From positions 186,001 through 250,000 of the forward strand of contig DASXGN010000047.1 in the NCBI GenBank assembly GCA_036489025.1: 64,000 nt of DNA, in the 5' to 3' direction. Source of the DNA: Dryocola sp036489025. Lineage in GTDB: Bacteria; Pseudomonadota; Gammaproteobacteria; Enterobacterales; Enterobacteriaceae. Below, in pieces: positions 1 to 8,615 of this stretch. Numbering within the stretch: position 1 is the stretch's first letter; every line of letters starts with the position of its first letter. A program made the position numbers and the translations under genes. Under the pieces are notes generated by a model that was given only the letters and a program-made list of their open reading frames with translations, searched no databases and was not told where the DNA came from.

Positions 1-1
1 C

Positions 2-742
2 GCGGGACGTCTTGAGCATCTGCTTGAGGAACTTAATTCCACGCTGCTGGATGCCAGAAGCGTAGGGCACCAGCTCAGCGGCACGGTGCGCGTGGCCGCC
101 AGCCAGACGATTTCCGCTCATCTCATGCCGCAGTCTATTGCCGCGGCGGCTCTTGCGTTTCCCTCCATCCGCTTCGTGCTCCACGATCGCCCGCAGCAGT
201 GGGTTTTGCAGAGCATCCGCCAGGGAGAGGTCGATTTTGGCATCGTCATCGATCCCGTGCAGGCCAGCGATCTGGACTGCGAGGCCGTACTTTCCGAACC
301 TTTTCTGCTGCTATGCCGCAGCGATCATCCGCTGGCGGAAAAAAAGAGCGTTCCGTGGCAGTCTCTTCAGGGAGAAAATCTTGTGCTGCAAGATTATGCT
401 TCAGGCAGCCGCCCGCTGATTGACGATGCGCTGGTACGGCAGGGAATTAAGCCCAATATCGTGCAGCAGATTGGCCACCCGGCCACGCTGTTTCCGATGG
501 TGGAGGCAAGGATTGGCATTAGCGTGCTGCCCGCTTTGGCCTTGCCGCTGCCGGAGGGCCGGCCACTTATCGTTAAGCGTCTCACGCCGGTAGTTGAGCG
601 GCAGCTGATGCTGGTACGCAGGAAAAATCGCTCGCTTTCACGCGCGGCGGAGGCAATCTGGCAGGTTATCCGCCAGCAGGCGCAGCAGCTCACTGCGGCC
701 CGCCGGGGCGATCCACTTTTTGATGATTCTGACGAAAGCTAG
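2..742 (+). CDS. LysR-family transcriptional regulator, C-terminal part (5' end outside window)
   Basis: The reading frame is already open at the window edge, so the N-terminal winged helix-turn-helix is missing. What remains is the end of the linker helix followed by a type 2 periplasmic-binding-like effector domain of about 220 residues. The sequence GTVRVAASQTIS opens that domain in the way usual for the family (GxLRIGAxxTxx). Effector and target genes cannot be read from this part. The stop codon lies in a CTAG that also encodes the stop of the convergent FlxA-like gene. Family assignment is firm; the identity of the particular regulator is not known. Confidence 0.85.
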   Translation, partial: AGRLEHLLEELNSTLLDARSVGHQLSGTVRVAASQTISAHLMPQSIAAAALAFPSIRFVLHDRPQQWVLQSIRQGEVDFGIVIDPVQASDLDCEAVLSEPFLLLCRSDHPLAEKKSVPWQSLQGENLVLQDYASGSRPLIDDALVRQGIKPNIVQQIGHPATLFPMVEARIGISVLPALALPLPEGRPLIVKRLTPVVERQLMLVRRKNRSLSRAAEAIWQVIRQQAQQLTAARRGDPLFDDSDES

Positions 743-1104
743 ATGTAGATATCGACCTGATGGTCGTCAGAAGGTTGGTTAACGCCTTCAACTTTCTGCT
801 GATTTTTTACCGCCTGCTGCTGGGCTTTGGCTTCTGCTTCCTGAGCCTGCTGGCGCTGGAGCTGGGCAAGCTGGGCCTGCAACATTTTGATTTGGGCTTC
901 CAGCAGCTCCTGCTGTTTCTTTTTATCATCCACGCTCATGTCAGACCCGGCCAAATCTGCCAGCTGTTTTGTCGCTTTGGTGATCTGCTGCATAACCTGC
1001 TTAATCTGCGACGCCAGGCTATTGTCAGAGCCGCCGGATGTTGAGGCGACGGAACCGGCACTGACGGCGCTACCCTGCATGGAGGTGTTGTTAATGGTGG
1101 TCAT
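739..1104 (-). CDS. FlxA-like family protein
   Basis: A 121-residue, soluble, low-complexity protein. The first 30 residues are rich in Ser, Gly and Thr; the rest is helical and very rich in Gln, Lys and Ala, as expected for a coiled coil (Leu-Gln repeats around residues 65-100). Size and composition match the FlxA-like family, named after the E. coli flagellar-regulon gene flxA, whose function is unknown. A strong ribosome binding site (AAGGAG, 6 bases from the ATG) supports the start. Its stop overlaps that of the convergent LysR gene. Assignment to the family rests on composition and length, so it is moderate. Confidence 0.6.
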   Translation of the reverse strand: MTTINNTSMQGSAVSAGSVASTSGGSDNSLASQIKQVMQQITKATKQLADLAGSDMSVDDKKKQQELLEAQIKMLQAQLAQLQRQQAQEAEAKAQQQAVKNQQKVEGVNQPSDDHQVDIYI

Positions 1105-1187
1105 GGTAACTCCTTGATGGAAATGGTTCAGAAGTTATCGGCAAAGCGCAGGGGAAGTTGACTGCTATTTTTAGTAGGAAAAGCGGG

Positions 1188-1250
1188 GAATCGCGCATAG
1201 CAAAAAGGCGCCTTTAGGGCGCCTTTCTACATTGGTGGGTCGTGCAGGAT
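1188..1250. repeat. 63-bp direct repeat, copy 1 (tRNA-Lys 3' end plus terminator)
   Basis: This stretch repeats positions 1341-1403 with one mismatch. It contains the terminator hairpin and the last 17 or so bases of the lysine tRNA gene including CCA, but no complete tRNA follows. It is most simply the scar of a duplicated tRNA gene that was later deleted. Confidence 0.8.
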
Positions 1251-1340
1251 AACTCGCTTCGCTCGCCCTTCGGGTCGTTGCTAAAGCAACGCTGTGTCGC
1301 TTTGCTCCACTCGAACCTGCGGCAGGTTCAAATCCCGCCC

Positions 1341-1403
1341 GAATCGCACATAGCAAAAAGGCGCCTTTAGGGCGCCTTTCTACATTGGTGGGTCGTGCAG
1401 GAT
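1341..1403. repeat. 63-bp direct repeat, copy 2 (attached to the intact tRNA-Lys)
   Basis: The second copy, continuous with the functional tRNA-Lys gene. The 90 bases between the copies contain short inverted repeats (for example GAACCTGC/GCAGGTTC near 1312-1329) and what looks like scrambled T-arm sequence. Confidence 0.8.
1355..1379 (-). terminator. Rho-independent terminator of the Val/Lys tRNA operon
   Basis: On the minus strand a GGCGCC/GGCGCC stem extended by AAA/TTT pairs is followed by a run of five T, directly after the tRNA-Lys CCA end. A second copy of the same hairpin sits at about 1202-1226. Confidence 0.8.
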
Positions 1404-1461
1404 TCGAACCTGCGACCAATTGATTAAAAGTCAACTGCTCTACCAACTGAGCTAACGACCC
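1386..1461 (-). tRNA. lysV: tRNA-Lys(UUU)
   Basis: A complete 76-nt cloverleaf with encoded CCA. The anticodon loop reads CTTTTAA, giving anticodon UUU. It is the last gene of a four-tRNA minus-strand operon, the same order (three Val then Lys) as the E. coli valU-valX-valY-lysV operon near gltX; the symbol follows that synteny. Confidence 0.95.
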
Positions 1462-1464
1462 GAA

Positions 1465-1540
1465 TGGTGGGTGATGACGGGCTCGAACCGCCGACCCCCT
1501 CCGTGTAAAGGAGGTGCTCTACCAACTGAGCTAATCACCC
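1465..1540 (-). tRNA. valY: tRNA-Val(UAC), third in operon
   Basis: A complete 76-nt tRNA with CCA; the anticodon loop TTTACAC gives UAC. Only 3 bases separate it from tRNA-Lys. Symbol by position relative to E. coli. Confidence 0.93.
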
Positions 1541-1578
1541 AAACTTCGGTACTGCTAAATACTTGTAAGCGCTAAGAA

Positions 1579-1654
1579 TGGTGGGTGATGACGGGCTCGA
1601 ACCGCCGACCCCCTCCGTGTAAAGGAGGTGCTCTACCAACTGAGCTAATCACCC
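1579..1654 (-). tRNA. valX: tRNA-Val(UAC), second in operon
   Basis: Identical to the neighbouring Val tRNA at 1465-1540 over its whole length, including CCA; anticodon UAC. Confidence 0.93.
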
Positions 1655-1698
1655 AAATCTTAATTCTCTTACTACACTGCGAGTCACTCACTAATGAA

Positions 1699-1774
1699 TG
1701 GTGGGTGATGACGGGCTCGAACCGCCGACCCCCTCCGTGTAAAGGAGATGCTCTACCAACTGAGCTAATCACCC
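1699..1774 (-). tRNA. valU: tRNA-Val(UAC), first in operon
   Basis: A Val tRNA with CCA and anticodon UAC. It differs from the other two copies by one base in the top pair of the anticodon stem (C to U, giving a U-G wobble), which should be tolerated. Confidence 0.93.
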
Positions 1775-1791
1775 CCGCTGTGTGGAGTCGC

Positions 1792-1819
1792 ATTATAGGG
1801 AGACTTGAAAATGAGTCAA
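1792..1819 (-). promoter_or_regulatory. Promoter of the Val/Lys tRNA operon
   Basis: On the minus strand TTGACT and TATAAT are separated by 16 bases and followed by a GC-rich discriminator (GCGACTCC), as in stringently controlled stable-RNA promoters. It lies about 20 bases upstream of the first tRNA. Confidence 0.85.
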
Positions 1820-1939
1820 CGCCTTTTCTAAAGTTTTTGTTTGTTCGTCGTAAAATTAAACAAAGCGATCGCGAATTGTTCATGGGTGATTGATTTGCCA
1901 TCAGAATATGGGGTTTGCGGCGATGTAAAAGCATCAACA

Positions 1940-1967
1940 TTGAGGAATCAGCCCACAGTGGTAGAAT
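1940..1967 (+). promoter_or_regulatory. Predicted gltX promoter
   Basis: TTGAGG and TAGAAT with a 16-base spacer, about 65 bases upstream of the gltX start codon. In E. coli gltX has several promoters between it and the divergent valU operon; this is the best match here. Confidence 0.55.
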
Positions 1968-2034
1968 GTTGCCCACTTATTCTTCTCAGACATTTGCCGG
2001 TTTCCCGGCACCTTTGCGTAATTAAGGCCGTTCA

Positions 2035-3450
2035 ATGAAAATCAAAACTCGCTTTGCGCCAAGCCCAACGGGCTATTTGCACGTCGGCGGCGCTCGTACC
2101 GCTCTTTATTCCTGGCTGTTTGCTCGTCATCAAGACGGCGAGTTCGTGCTGCGTATTGAAGATACCGATCTTGAGCGCTCCACTCCGGAAGCTATTGAAG
2201 CGATCATGGATGGGATGAACTGGCTGAGCCTCGAGTGGGATGAAGGCCCGTACTATCAGACCAAACGCTTCGACCGCTATAACGGCGTGATTGATGAAAT
2301 GCTGGAAGCGGGCACGGCCTATAAATGCTACTGCTCCAAAGAGCGCCTCGACGCGCTGCGTGAAGCGCAGATGGAAAAGGGCGAAAAGCCGCGTTATGAC
2401 GGCCGCTGCCGCCACGGGCACGAACATCACGAAGCCGATGAGCCGTGCGTAGTGCGTTTTGCTAACCCGCAGGAAGGTTCCGTTATTTTTGATGACCAAA
2501 TCCGCGGCCCAATCGAATTCAGCAATCAGGAGCTGGATGACCTGATCATTCGCCGTACCGATGGCTCCCCGACCTATAACTTCTGCGTCGTCGTCGACGA
2601 CTGGGATATGGAAATCACCCACGTTATTCGCGGCGAAGACCATATCAACAACACTCCGCGTCAGATCAACATCCTGAAAGCGCTGAACGCACCCGTGCCT
2701 CTTTATGCGCACGTGTCGATGATCAACGGCGACGACGGTAAAAAGCTGTCTAAACGTCACGGTGCGGTAAGCGTGATGCAGTATCGCGACGATGGCTATC
2801 TGCCGGAAGCGCTGCTGAACTATCTGGTGCGTCTGGGCTGGGCCCATGGCGATCAGGAAATCTTCACCCGTGATGAGATGATTAGCCTGTTCGATCTGAA
2901 AGCTGTCAGCAAATCAGCCAGCGCGTTCAACACTGAAAAGCTGCAGTGGCTGAATCACCACTACATTAATCATCTGGCGCCTGAATATGTTGCCACGCAT
3001 CTGCAATGGCACATCGAACAGCAGAATATTGATACCCGTAATGGCCCACAGCTGGCCGAGCTGGTGACACTGTTGGGCGAGCGCTGCAAAACGCTTAAAG
3101 AGATGGCGGAAACCTGCCGCTATTTCTATGAAGACTTCAGCGAGTTTGATGCCGATGCGGCGAAGAAACACCTGCGACCGGTTGCTCGCCAGCCGCTGGA
3201 AGTGGTTCGCGACAAACTTGCCGCTCTTAGCGACTGGACGGCAGAAAATGTTCACCACGCCATTCAGGCCACGGCTGACGAACTGGAAGTGGGGATGGGT
3301 AAAGTGGGTATGCCGCTGCGTGTGGCGGTCACCGGGGCAGGGCAGTCGCCTGGTCTTGATGTTACGGTTCATGCGATTGGCAAACAGCGTTCCGTTGCGC
3401 GCATCAATAAAGCTTTAGGTTTTATTGCCGAGCGTGAAGCCCAGCAATAA
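2035..3450 (+). CDS. gltX: Glutamyl-tRNA synthetase
   Basis: A class I aminoacyl-tRNA synthetase that charges tRNA-Glu with glutamate in the cytosol. The 471 residues equal the E. coli enzyme. The HIGH-type signature appears in PTGYLHVGGA near residue 10 and the KMSKS-type loop as KLSKRHG near residue 237. Cysteines and histidine around residues 98-127 (CYC...CRH) match the zinc site. It is expressed from its own promoter, divergent from the tRNA-Val/Lys operon, as in E. coli. It ends at a strong hairpin terminator shared with the convergent yfeC. Identity is certain. Confidence 0.99.
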   Translation: MKIKTRFAPSPTGYLHVGGARTALYSWLFARHQDGEFVLRIEDTDLERSTPEAIEAIMDGMNWLSLEWDEGPYYQTKRFDRYNGVIDEMLEAGTAYKCYCSKERLDALREAQMEKGEKPRYDGRCRHGHEHHEADEPCVVRFANPQEGSVIFDDQIRGPIEFSNQELDDLIIRRTDGSPTYNFCVVVDDWDMEITHVIRGEDHINNTPRQINILKALNAPVPLYAHVSMINGDDGKKLSKRHGAVSVMQYRDDGYLPEALLNYLVRLGWAHGDQEIFTRDEMISLFDLKAVSKSASAFNTEKLQWLNHHYINHLAPEYVATHLQWHIEQQNIDTRNGPQLAELVTLLGERCKTLKEMAETCRYFYEDFSEFDADAAKKHLRPVARQPLEVVRDKLAALSDWTAENVHHAIQATADELEVGMGKVGMPLRVAVTGAGQSPGLDVTVHAIGKQRSVARINKALGFIAEREAQQ

Positions 3451-3463
3451 GCCTGAGCAAACT

Positions 3464-3496
3464 AAAAAAACCGGTGCTGGTCACCGGTTTTTTTTA
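3464..3496. terminator. Bidirectional terminator between gltX and yfeC
   Basis: The stem AACCGGTG/CACCGGTT has a 5-base loop, an A-run on its left and a T-run on its right, so it can end transcription from either side. Confidence 0.9.
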
Positions 3497-3850
3497 TTCA
3501 CTGTCGCGGATCCCCAAACGTTTCAGCACGCCGGCAATGCCGTCTCGTAAGATTAGCGCCATCATCTTTTGCTGTTCGCTCTCTGACATCTGCTTGAGCG
3601 ACTGAAGCATTAGCCCCTCAAGCGTGGAATCATTCACCGAGTAGGTCGCAGATTTGTCCGCGGCTCGCTTCGCGCTGTTAATAAACTCCCTAACCCGCTC
3701 ATCGACATGAATTAACCTGGCTTTGCCACCCTGCACGCCGGGCTTCTGCGTGGTTGTCCAATTCTCTTTGCGCACCCACTTATTGATGGTCTGTCGACTG
3801 TAACCCGTTAGCGTCGCCAGTTCTTCAGGTGTCATTCGTTCCTTGAGCAC
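3494..3850 (-). CDS. yfeC: YfeC-like putative DNA-binding protein (DUF1323)
   Basis: A 118-residue protein with an N-terminal MerR/excisionase-like helix-turn-helix (MTPEELATLTGYSRQTINKW, residues 6-25) and a basic segment ending GGKARLIHV. The C-terminal half is helical and ends GIRDSE, as in E. coli YfeC. It is probably a small DNA-binding protein; no target is known. A GTG start is used here with GGAAA about 6 bases upstream; an ATG five codons later is an alternative. E. coli carries the paralogue yfeD beside yfeC, but yfeD is absent here. Confidence 0.85.
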   Translation of the reverse strand: MLKERMTPEELATLTGYSRQTINKWVRKENWTTTQKPGVQGGKARLIHVDERVREFINSAKRAADKSATYSVNDSTLEGLMLQSLKQMSESEQQKMMALILRDGIAGVLKRLGIRDSE

Positions 3851-4010
3851 GATGGTTTCCTTAATAGAAAAAAGGTTATTAGGGGTTCATTTTATGCGAA
3901 CGCATTACGTGAAACTGTGACAGGATTAACTACCGGGGGACGTGATGCAACCGGGATCTTCATGAGTTGATTGCTTTTTCGACGATTGATCGCAGAAGAA
4001 GAATTTGCCG

Positions 4011-4039
4011 TTGACACTCCGTGGCGGGTTTCATATTAT
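4011..4039 (+). promoter_or_regulatory. Promoter of the tRNA-Ala pair
   Basis: A consensus -35 TTGACA and a TATTAT -10 with an ideal 17-base spacer, followed by GCCGCCC, a discriminator typical of stable-RNA genes. It lies 35 bases upstream of the first tRNA-Ala. Confidence 0.9.
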
Positions 4040-4073
4040 GCCGCCCGTCAACACGACAAGGTTTCTACGGTTA

Positions 4074-4149
<76 letters not shown>

Positions 4150-4195
4150 AATCTTCCTCCAGCAAGATTTGATTCGTAGAACCAAAGCCTATCGT

Positions 4196-4271
<76 letters not shown>

Positions 4272-4280
4272 AAATACAAA

Positions 4281-4306
4281 ACCCTCGCCCTACGGCGGGG
4301 GTTTTT
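4281..4306 (+). terminator. Terminator of the tRNA-Ala operon
   Basis: The stem CCCTCGCC/GGCGGGGG with a 4-base loop is followed by TTTTT. Confidence 0.85.
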
Positions 4307-4522
4307 GCATTTTAACTCTGTGATAGCCTTTTCCTGCCGCCAGAAAAGCAGGTCGTTCACTCATTCCTGCTTATTCATCAAGTGAATGATATTCATTTTC
4401 AAATAATGTATATCAATATATGTATATTTATTTAATCTTATTAAAATAACCGAGCAATATTCTTAGACGGCTTGGGAATACTTGCTTTGCGCCGTGAAGA
4501 AACGTATTCTGCTGCCTAAATT

Positions 4523-6757
4523 ATGCACTTCCGCAAATACAAAACATTAACACCCGTGCCCAGGAGTTTTCACAAATTGTTTAGAAAAACGCTGACTGCA
4601 CTGGGTATGTGTTTAGTCTTCGCTCCTTTTGCGCGCTATATTTCCCCGGTAACCATGCTGGAGGGAAGCAAGGTATATTTGGCCTATCTTCCCCTTAGCT
4701 TAATGATTTCATTGATTTTAATATTTGGGCGCTATGCGATTATTCCGCTGATTGTCGGCATGACGGTGACCTTTTCCCGCAGCCTGGATTTGCCATTAAT
4801 TCCGTTAGCAACCTTTATATTTTGCTTATTGTTTCCGCTGTTATTAGCCTGTTTTATCACGCGTTATTATCTCGGCACCCGCTGGCGTTTTGCATTAACG
4901 AATAAAGGCATGGGGGTAAGAATATTCTGGTTAGGATTTTTCGCACCTCTCTGTATAAAATTATTAATGTATATCGCCGGGCATAGTATCAATTATCCCC
5001 CAACGCTATCGCCGTTCTTTGGCGACAGTTCCAGAATGTATCTGGTGGTCGACTTAGAAAATCTGATTGCGGCTTCGCTTGTCTTCACCACTTTGTTCTA
5101 TTACCCGCTGCGTATGATTCTTAACCCGAATTATGCGCGCGCGTTCTGGCGGCGCTGCGTGCTGCGCTATTTGTCACCACGGCGGCGCTTGTTTACCCTA
5201 AGCTGGGTTGGTGCATGGGCTGCCTTCCTGGTGCTGCTGTGCTGTTCCTACAAAACCACGCTGATTTCCAGCTACCTGGTACCGATTATTTTCGTCCTCT
5301 TTACTCTGGGCATTCGCCATTTTGGGCCAAGACTTATCGCGCTGCTGTGGGGCGCTTCGGCGTGGATGCTGCTGACCTATAACCAGGGGTTCCTGCAAGG
5401 GGTAAACACCGAGTTTGCGCTGTCGTTTATTCTCTCGGTCTTTATTTCGTTTACCGTTTGCATGCTCTATATGACGATGATCTTCCATAAAAATGAATGG
5501 ATGAAACGCGTCTATCATTCGCAGGCGATGACCGACCCGCTGACGCAGCTCCCCAACCTGCGCGCGCTTGAACATCACGTCAAACGATATCCTTCCGGGG
5601 CTTTGTGCTGCCTGCGCATGTCCAACCTGGAGTTTCTTAGTCGCCATTACGGCATGATGATGCGCGTCCACTGCAAGCGTGAAATTACCGGCCAGCTCAA
5701 GCCCTGGCTGGATGAAGGCGAGCAGGTTTTCCAGATGCCGGGCTGCGAGCTCTTAATCTACCTGCGCGGTTCCGAAACCCAGGCGCGTCTTAATCACCTT
5801 GTCGATTTGGTCAACAGCAAGAAGATCAGATGGCACAACTCGCTGCTTGAAATTGAATACGGGGCCTCTTACAGCGTGATGGATAGCGAAGCCTGCGATC
5901 TGCATCGCACTTTGGGGCAGCTTAGCTATCTTGCGGAAGAAGCCTGCACGGCTCATCGTGTTTTGAGTCTCAACGCGCGCAGCGAAGCGGTTTCCGACCA
6001 GACCACCGAGCGGGTTTTGCTGCTGCACAAAGTGAAACATGCTTTAAACGACGAAAGCTCGCTGAAGCTTTACGCCCAGCCGATAGTGAACCGGGAAGGT
6101 GAAGGCTACAGCGAGATCCTGACCCGCATGTTTTTCGACGGCGAAACGATCACGCCCGACAAATTCATCCCGATTATCGCCGAATTTAACCTCAGTGCCC
6201 GGTTCGATATGCTCATTATGGGCAAGCTGGTGACCTACCTGCGAGAGCAGCACGCTCAGGGGCTGGCCCCGCAGTTTTCCGTCAACCTGATGCCGTTCAC
6301 TTTGATGCAAAAAGACATTGCGCAGCAGATAGTCACGCTGTTTGCGGAAAATCGACTACCCTCAAGTGCCGTAATCATAGAAGTGACGGAGGAGCAGGCG
6401 TTTTCAGATTCTGAAACTTCCATCCAGAACATTACCCTGCTGCGCGAAAACGGCTTCAAGATTGCTATCGACGATTTTGGGACGGGCTACGCCAACTACG
6501 AGCGTCTTAAACGCCTGCAGGCGGATATCATTAAGATTGACGGCTGCTTTGTGAAGGATATTGCCTCCGACTCGCTGGACATGATGATTGTAAAATCGAT
6601 CTGCGAGCTGGCGCATGCCAAGGAGCTGGTGGTGGTGGCTGAATATGTAGAAACGCCGGAGCAGCGGGCTATCCTGTTGGCGCTGGGCGTACAGTATTTA
6701 CAGGGATATTTGATTGGCAAACCCGAGCCTCTTATTGAACATCACGCCCGCGTATAG
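4523..6757 (+). CDS. pdeA: Cyclic-di-GMP phosphodiesterase, membrane bound, degenerate GGDEF plus EAL
   Basis: The 744 residues match E. coli PdeA (YfeA) in architecture and position. About eight to ten membrane segments fill residues 20-325. A degenerate GGDEF domain follows (TDPLTQLPNLRALE start; the GGDEF signature is replaced by GCELL). The C-terminal EAL domain spans about residues 500-740. Its signature motif reads EIL at residues 531-533 instead of EAL, but the glutamate is kept, as are the N in FSVNLMP, the DDFGTG loop and the IIKIDG lysine, so hydrolysis of c-di-GMP to pGpG is plausible. A diguanylate cyclase gene follows 29 bases later. Confidence 0.93.
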   Translation: MHFRKYKTLTPVPRSFHKLFRKTLTALGMCLVFAPFARYISPVTMLEGSKVYLAYLPLSLMISLILIFGRYAIIPLIVGMTVTFSRSLDLPLIPLATFIFCLLFPLLLACFITRYYLGTRWRFALTNKGMGVRIFWLGFFAPLCIKLLMYIAGHSINYPPTLSPFFGDSSRMYLVVDLENLIAASLVFTTLFYYPLRMILNPNYARAFWRRCVLRYLSPRRRLFTLSWVGAWAAFLVLLCCSYKTTLISSYLVPIIFVLFTLGIRHFGPRLIALLWGASAWMLLTYNQGFLQGVNTEFALSFILSVFISFTVCMLYMTMIFHKNEWMKRVYHSQAMTDPLTQLPNLRALEHHVKRYPSGALCCLRMSNLEFLSRHYGMMMRVHCKREITGQLKPWLDEGEQVFQMPGCELLIYLRGSETQARLNHLVDLVNSKKIRWHNSLLEIEYGASYSVMDSEACDLHRTLGQLSYLAEEACTAHRVLSLNARSEAVSDQTTERVLLLHKVKHALNDESSLKLYAQPIVNREGEGYSEILTRMFFDGETITPDKFIPIIAEFNLSARFDMLIMGKLVTYLREQHAQGLAPQFSVNLMPFTLMQKDIAQQIVTLFAENRLPSSAVIIEVTEEQAFSDSETSIQNITLLRENGFKIAIDDFGTGYANYERLKRLQADIIKIDGCFVKDIASDSLDMMIVKSICELAHAKELVVVAEYVETPEQRAILLALGVQYLQGYLIGKPEPLIEHHARV

Positions 6758-6786
6758 GCTCTGATATACGCGAGTAGGGAGTGAGC

Positions 6787-8415
6787 ATGTCTTCAGCGAA
6801 TCGGTTCCGTTTACCAATGGAAAAAACGCTGCGCGTGATCCATCTGTGTTTTATTTTCGTCTTTCTGCTAACCACTTTTTTATTCTGGCAGCAGGCCGAG
6901 CTGTTTAATCACGGCTATCGCACCAGCCAGCTCAGCCATCTGGAAAGCGTGATTGCCCGACTGGAAAGCCGGGCGCAGCATAAAATCGACAACCTGCGTT
7001 ACCTGCAGCGTATTTTTACCGAAGCGCTGGACGACCCGCTTTTCTCCGGCACTGCCGGCCTGCCCGTCAATTTAAGCGAGCCAGACAGCGGCGCGGCGCT
7101 GTCGATTAACGAACTGCCGTTGCCTGACACAACGCATCTGACGGAAGACCCGCTTCGGGCGTCGAAAATTCGCCACGAGCTGTACGCGCTACGCAAAATT
7201 CAGAGTCTGTTTCCGCTGGCCAGCGATTCGCTGGATACGCCTGCGAGCAACTACTACATTTCCAGGGAAGGGCAGTTCATTGCCTCTCTTTCTACAGAAA
7301 TGAATACCCAACTGGTGCGCAGCTACAATCCGCACAGAAAAGAGGGCAGCTTCGTGCTGGCTTCTCCCCTGTTGAATCCGCAGCGCGAACCGTTCTGGAC
7401 TCGCCAGAATATGGACGATACGCACGGTACTCTGGTTAACGGCGCGGTGCCGGTGGATTACCAGGGAGAATGGATCGGGCTGCTGGGCATCGCCTTCACG
7501 CCGGAAAAAATCAAAATCCTGCTCGATGATTCGCTGCCTGAAAATACCCAAAGTGCCTACCAGCTATTTGATAACCAGCTGATCCCGTTAAGTTCGGCTA
7601 CGGGTGCTATCAATCATATTCAGCTTACCCCGCGACAGCTTGGGCTGATTGCCGGGCAGCTGGCGACATCATCCCGTGGAACATTGCGATTTGGCACCGT
7701 TTACGTAACGTTTGGCAGCGTCGCCAATACCCACAGCGTCCTGGTCAGCACGCAAACCTTGCGCCAGGGGTTGCATGAAGATTTTGGCCGCTTCAGTCTG
7801 CTGCTCGCGGTGATGTGGGTTATTTTTGTGCTATTGCTGTGGGCCTCGCACCGGTTGATTTGTCGGCTGGTGCGCAATATGGGCACGTTACAGCGTGAAA
7901 TGCACTGGCATGCTTATCATGACGATCTTACCAGCGCGTTAAATCGGCGGGGATTCTTCGAGAAAACGGCCCAGCTCAGCCCGCGCTATAAAGATTATTC
8001 GCTGGTGCAGATCGATCTCGACCACTTTAAAAAGGTTAACGATCGTTTCGGGCACCAAATCGGGGATAGCGTGCTGGTTCACGCCACGCAGTGCATTCAG
8101 AAAGCTATCCGCGGCAAAGATGTGCTTGGGCGGCTCGGCGGCGAAGAATTTTGCGTTTATCTGCCGGATACGCATCTTGAAGCGGCAGTGGCGGTGGCTG
8201 CGCGCATTAAAAAGCATCTGGAATTTACGCCGCTGAAGCTAAGCAACGGCACTAAACTCCCGATCACGGCATCGCTTGGCGTGGCGGCCCACAGCGAACA
8301 TCCCGAGGATTCTCTGGAACAAATCCAGTCGCTGGCGGATGCACGGCTCTACAGCGCCAAAAAGCGCGGGCGAAACCAGGTTTGTGCGGACGGGCAAGAG
8401 GACGATCTGGCATAA
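6787..8415 (+). CDS. Membrane-anchored diguanylate cyclase (periplasmic sensor plus GGDEF)
   Basis: This protein makes c-di-GMP from two GTP. Transmembrane segments at about residues 12-34 and 335-357 enclose a roughly 300-residue periplasmic region, probably a Cache-like ligand sensor. The C-terminal GGDEF domain is intact: GGEEF at residues 451-455, and an inhibitory I-site RGKD at 442-445, so product inhibition is expected. The ATG at 6787 is preferred over the upstream GTG because it lies at proper distance from the AGGGAG site. It stands 29 bases behind pdeA on the same strand, so an enzyme and its antagonist may be co-transcribed. E. coli K-12 has no gene here; layout resembles DgcJ/DgcQ-type proteins. 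Confidence 0.88.
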   Translation: MSSANRFRLPMEKTLRVIHLCFIFVFLLTTFLFWQQAELFNHGYRTSQLSHLESVIARLESRAQHKIDNLRYLQRIFTEALDDPLFSGTAGLPVNLSEPDSGAALSINELPLPDTTHLTEDPLRASKIRHELYALRKIQSLFPLASDSLDTPASNYYISREGQFIASLSTEMNTQLVRSYNPHRKEGSFVLASPLLNPQREPFWTRQNMDDTHGTLVNGAVPVDYQGEWIGLLGIAFTPEKIKILLDDSLPENTQSAYQLFDNQLIPLSSATGAINHIQLTPRQLGLIAGQLATSSRGTLRFGTVYVTFGSVANTHSVLVSTQTLRQGLHEDFGRFSLLLAVMWVIFVLLLWASHRLICRLVRNMGTLQREMHWHAYHDDLTSALNRRGFFEKTAQLSPRYKDYSLVQIDLDHFKKVNDRFGHQIGDSVLVHATQCIQKAIRGKDVLGRLGGEEFCVYLPDTHLEAAVAVAARIKKHLEFTPLKLSNGTKLPITASLGVAAHSEHPEDSLEQIQSLADARLYSAKKRGRNQVCADGQEDDLA

Positions 8416-8445
8416 AAAAACCGGGGCACAGGCCCCGGTCACATT
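8413..8445. terminator. Terminator-like hairpin after the diguanylate cyclase gene
   Basis: An A-run precedes ACCGGGGC-ACAG-GCCCCGGT. The T-run on the plus strand is poor (CACATTGATG), so read in the minus direction it would be the better terminator. The same hairpin recurs 160 bases downstream. Confidence 0.6.
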
Positions 8446-8540
8446 GATGGCAAACCTTATGACTTGCTTAGCGCTGAATATTTCATCTAAAAATTAACTG
8501 GAAAATCAATTTATTGATTTTCGGCTGCTGACTACAAAGA

Positions 8541-8570
8541 AGGAAAAACCACGCTTTTTCCTTCTTTGTC
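8541..8570. repeat. Perfect 12-bp inverted repeat
   Basis: AAGAAGGAAAAA and its exact complement are separated by 6 bases. It could form a hairpin in the nupC 3' region or serve as a terminator on either strand. Confidence 0.7.
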
Positions 8571-8578
8571 GGCAAACA

Positions 8579-8607
8579 AACCGGGGCACAGGCCCCGGTT
8601 TTTACTT
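8579..8607. terminator. Terminator of nupC (second copy of the CCGGGGC hairpin)
   Basis: ACCGGGGC-ACAG-GCCCCGGT flanked by AAAC on the left and TTTTTA on the right, immediately 3' of nupC. Confidence 0.75.
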
Positions 8608-8615
8608 TTAGACTA

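Noticed and set aside
1251..1340. A second tRNA gene in the spacer after tRNA-Lys
   Set aside because: T-arm-like pieces occur, but there is no cloverleaf and no anticodon arm.
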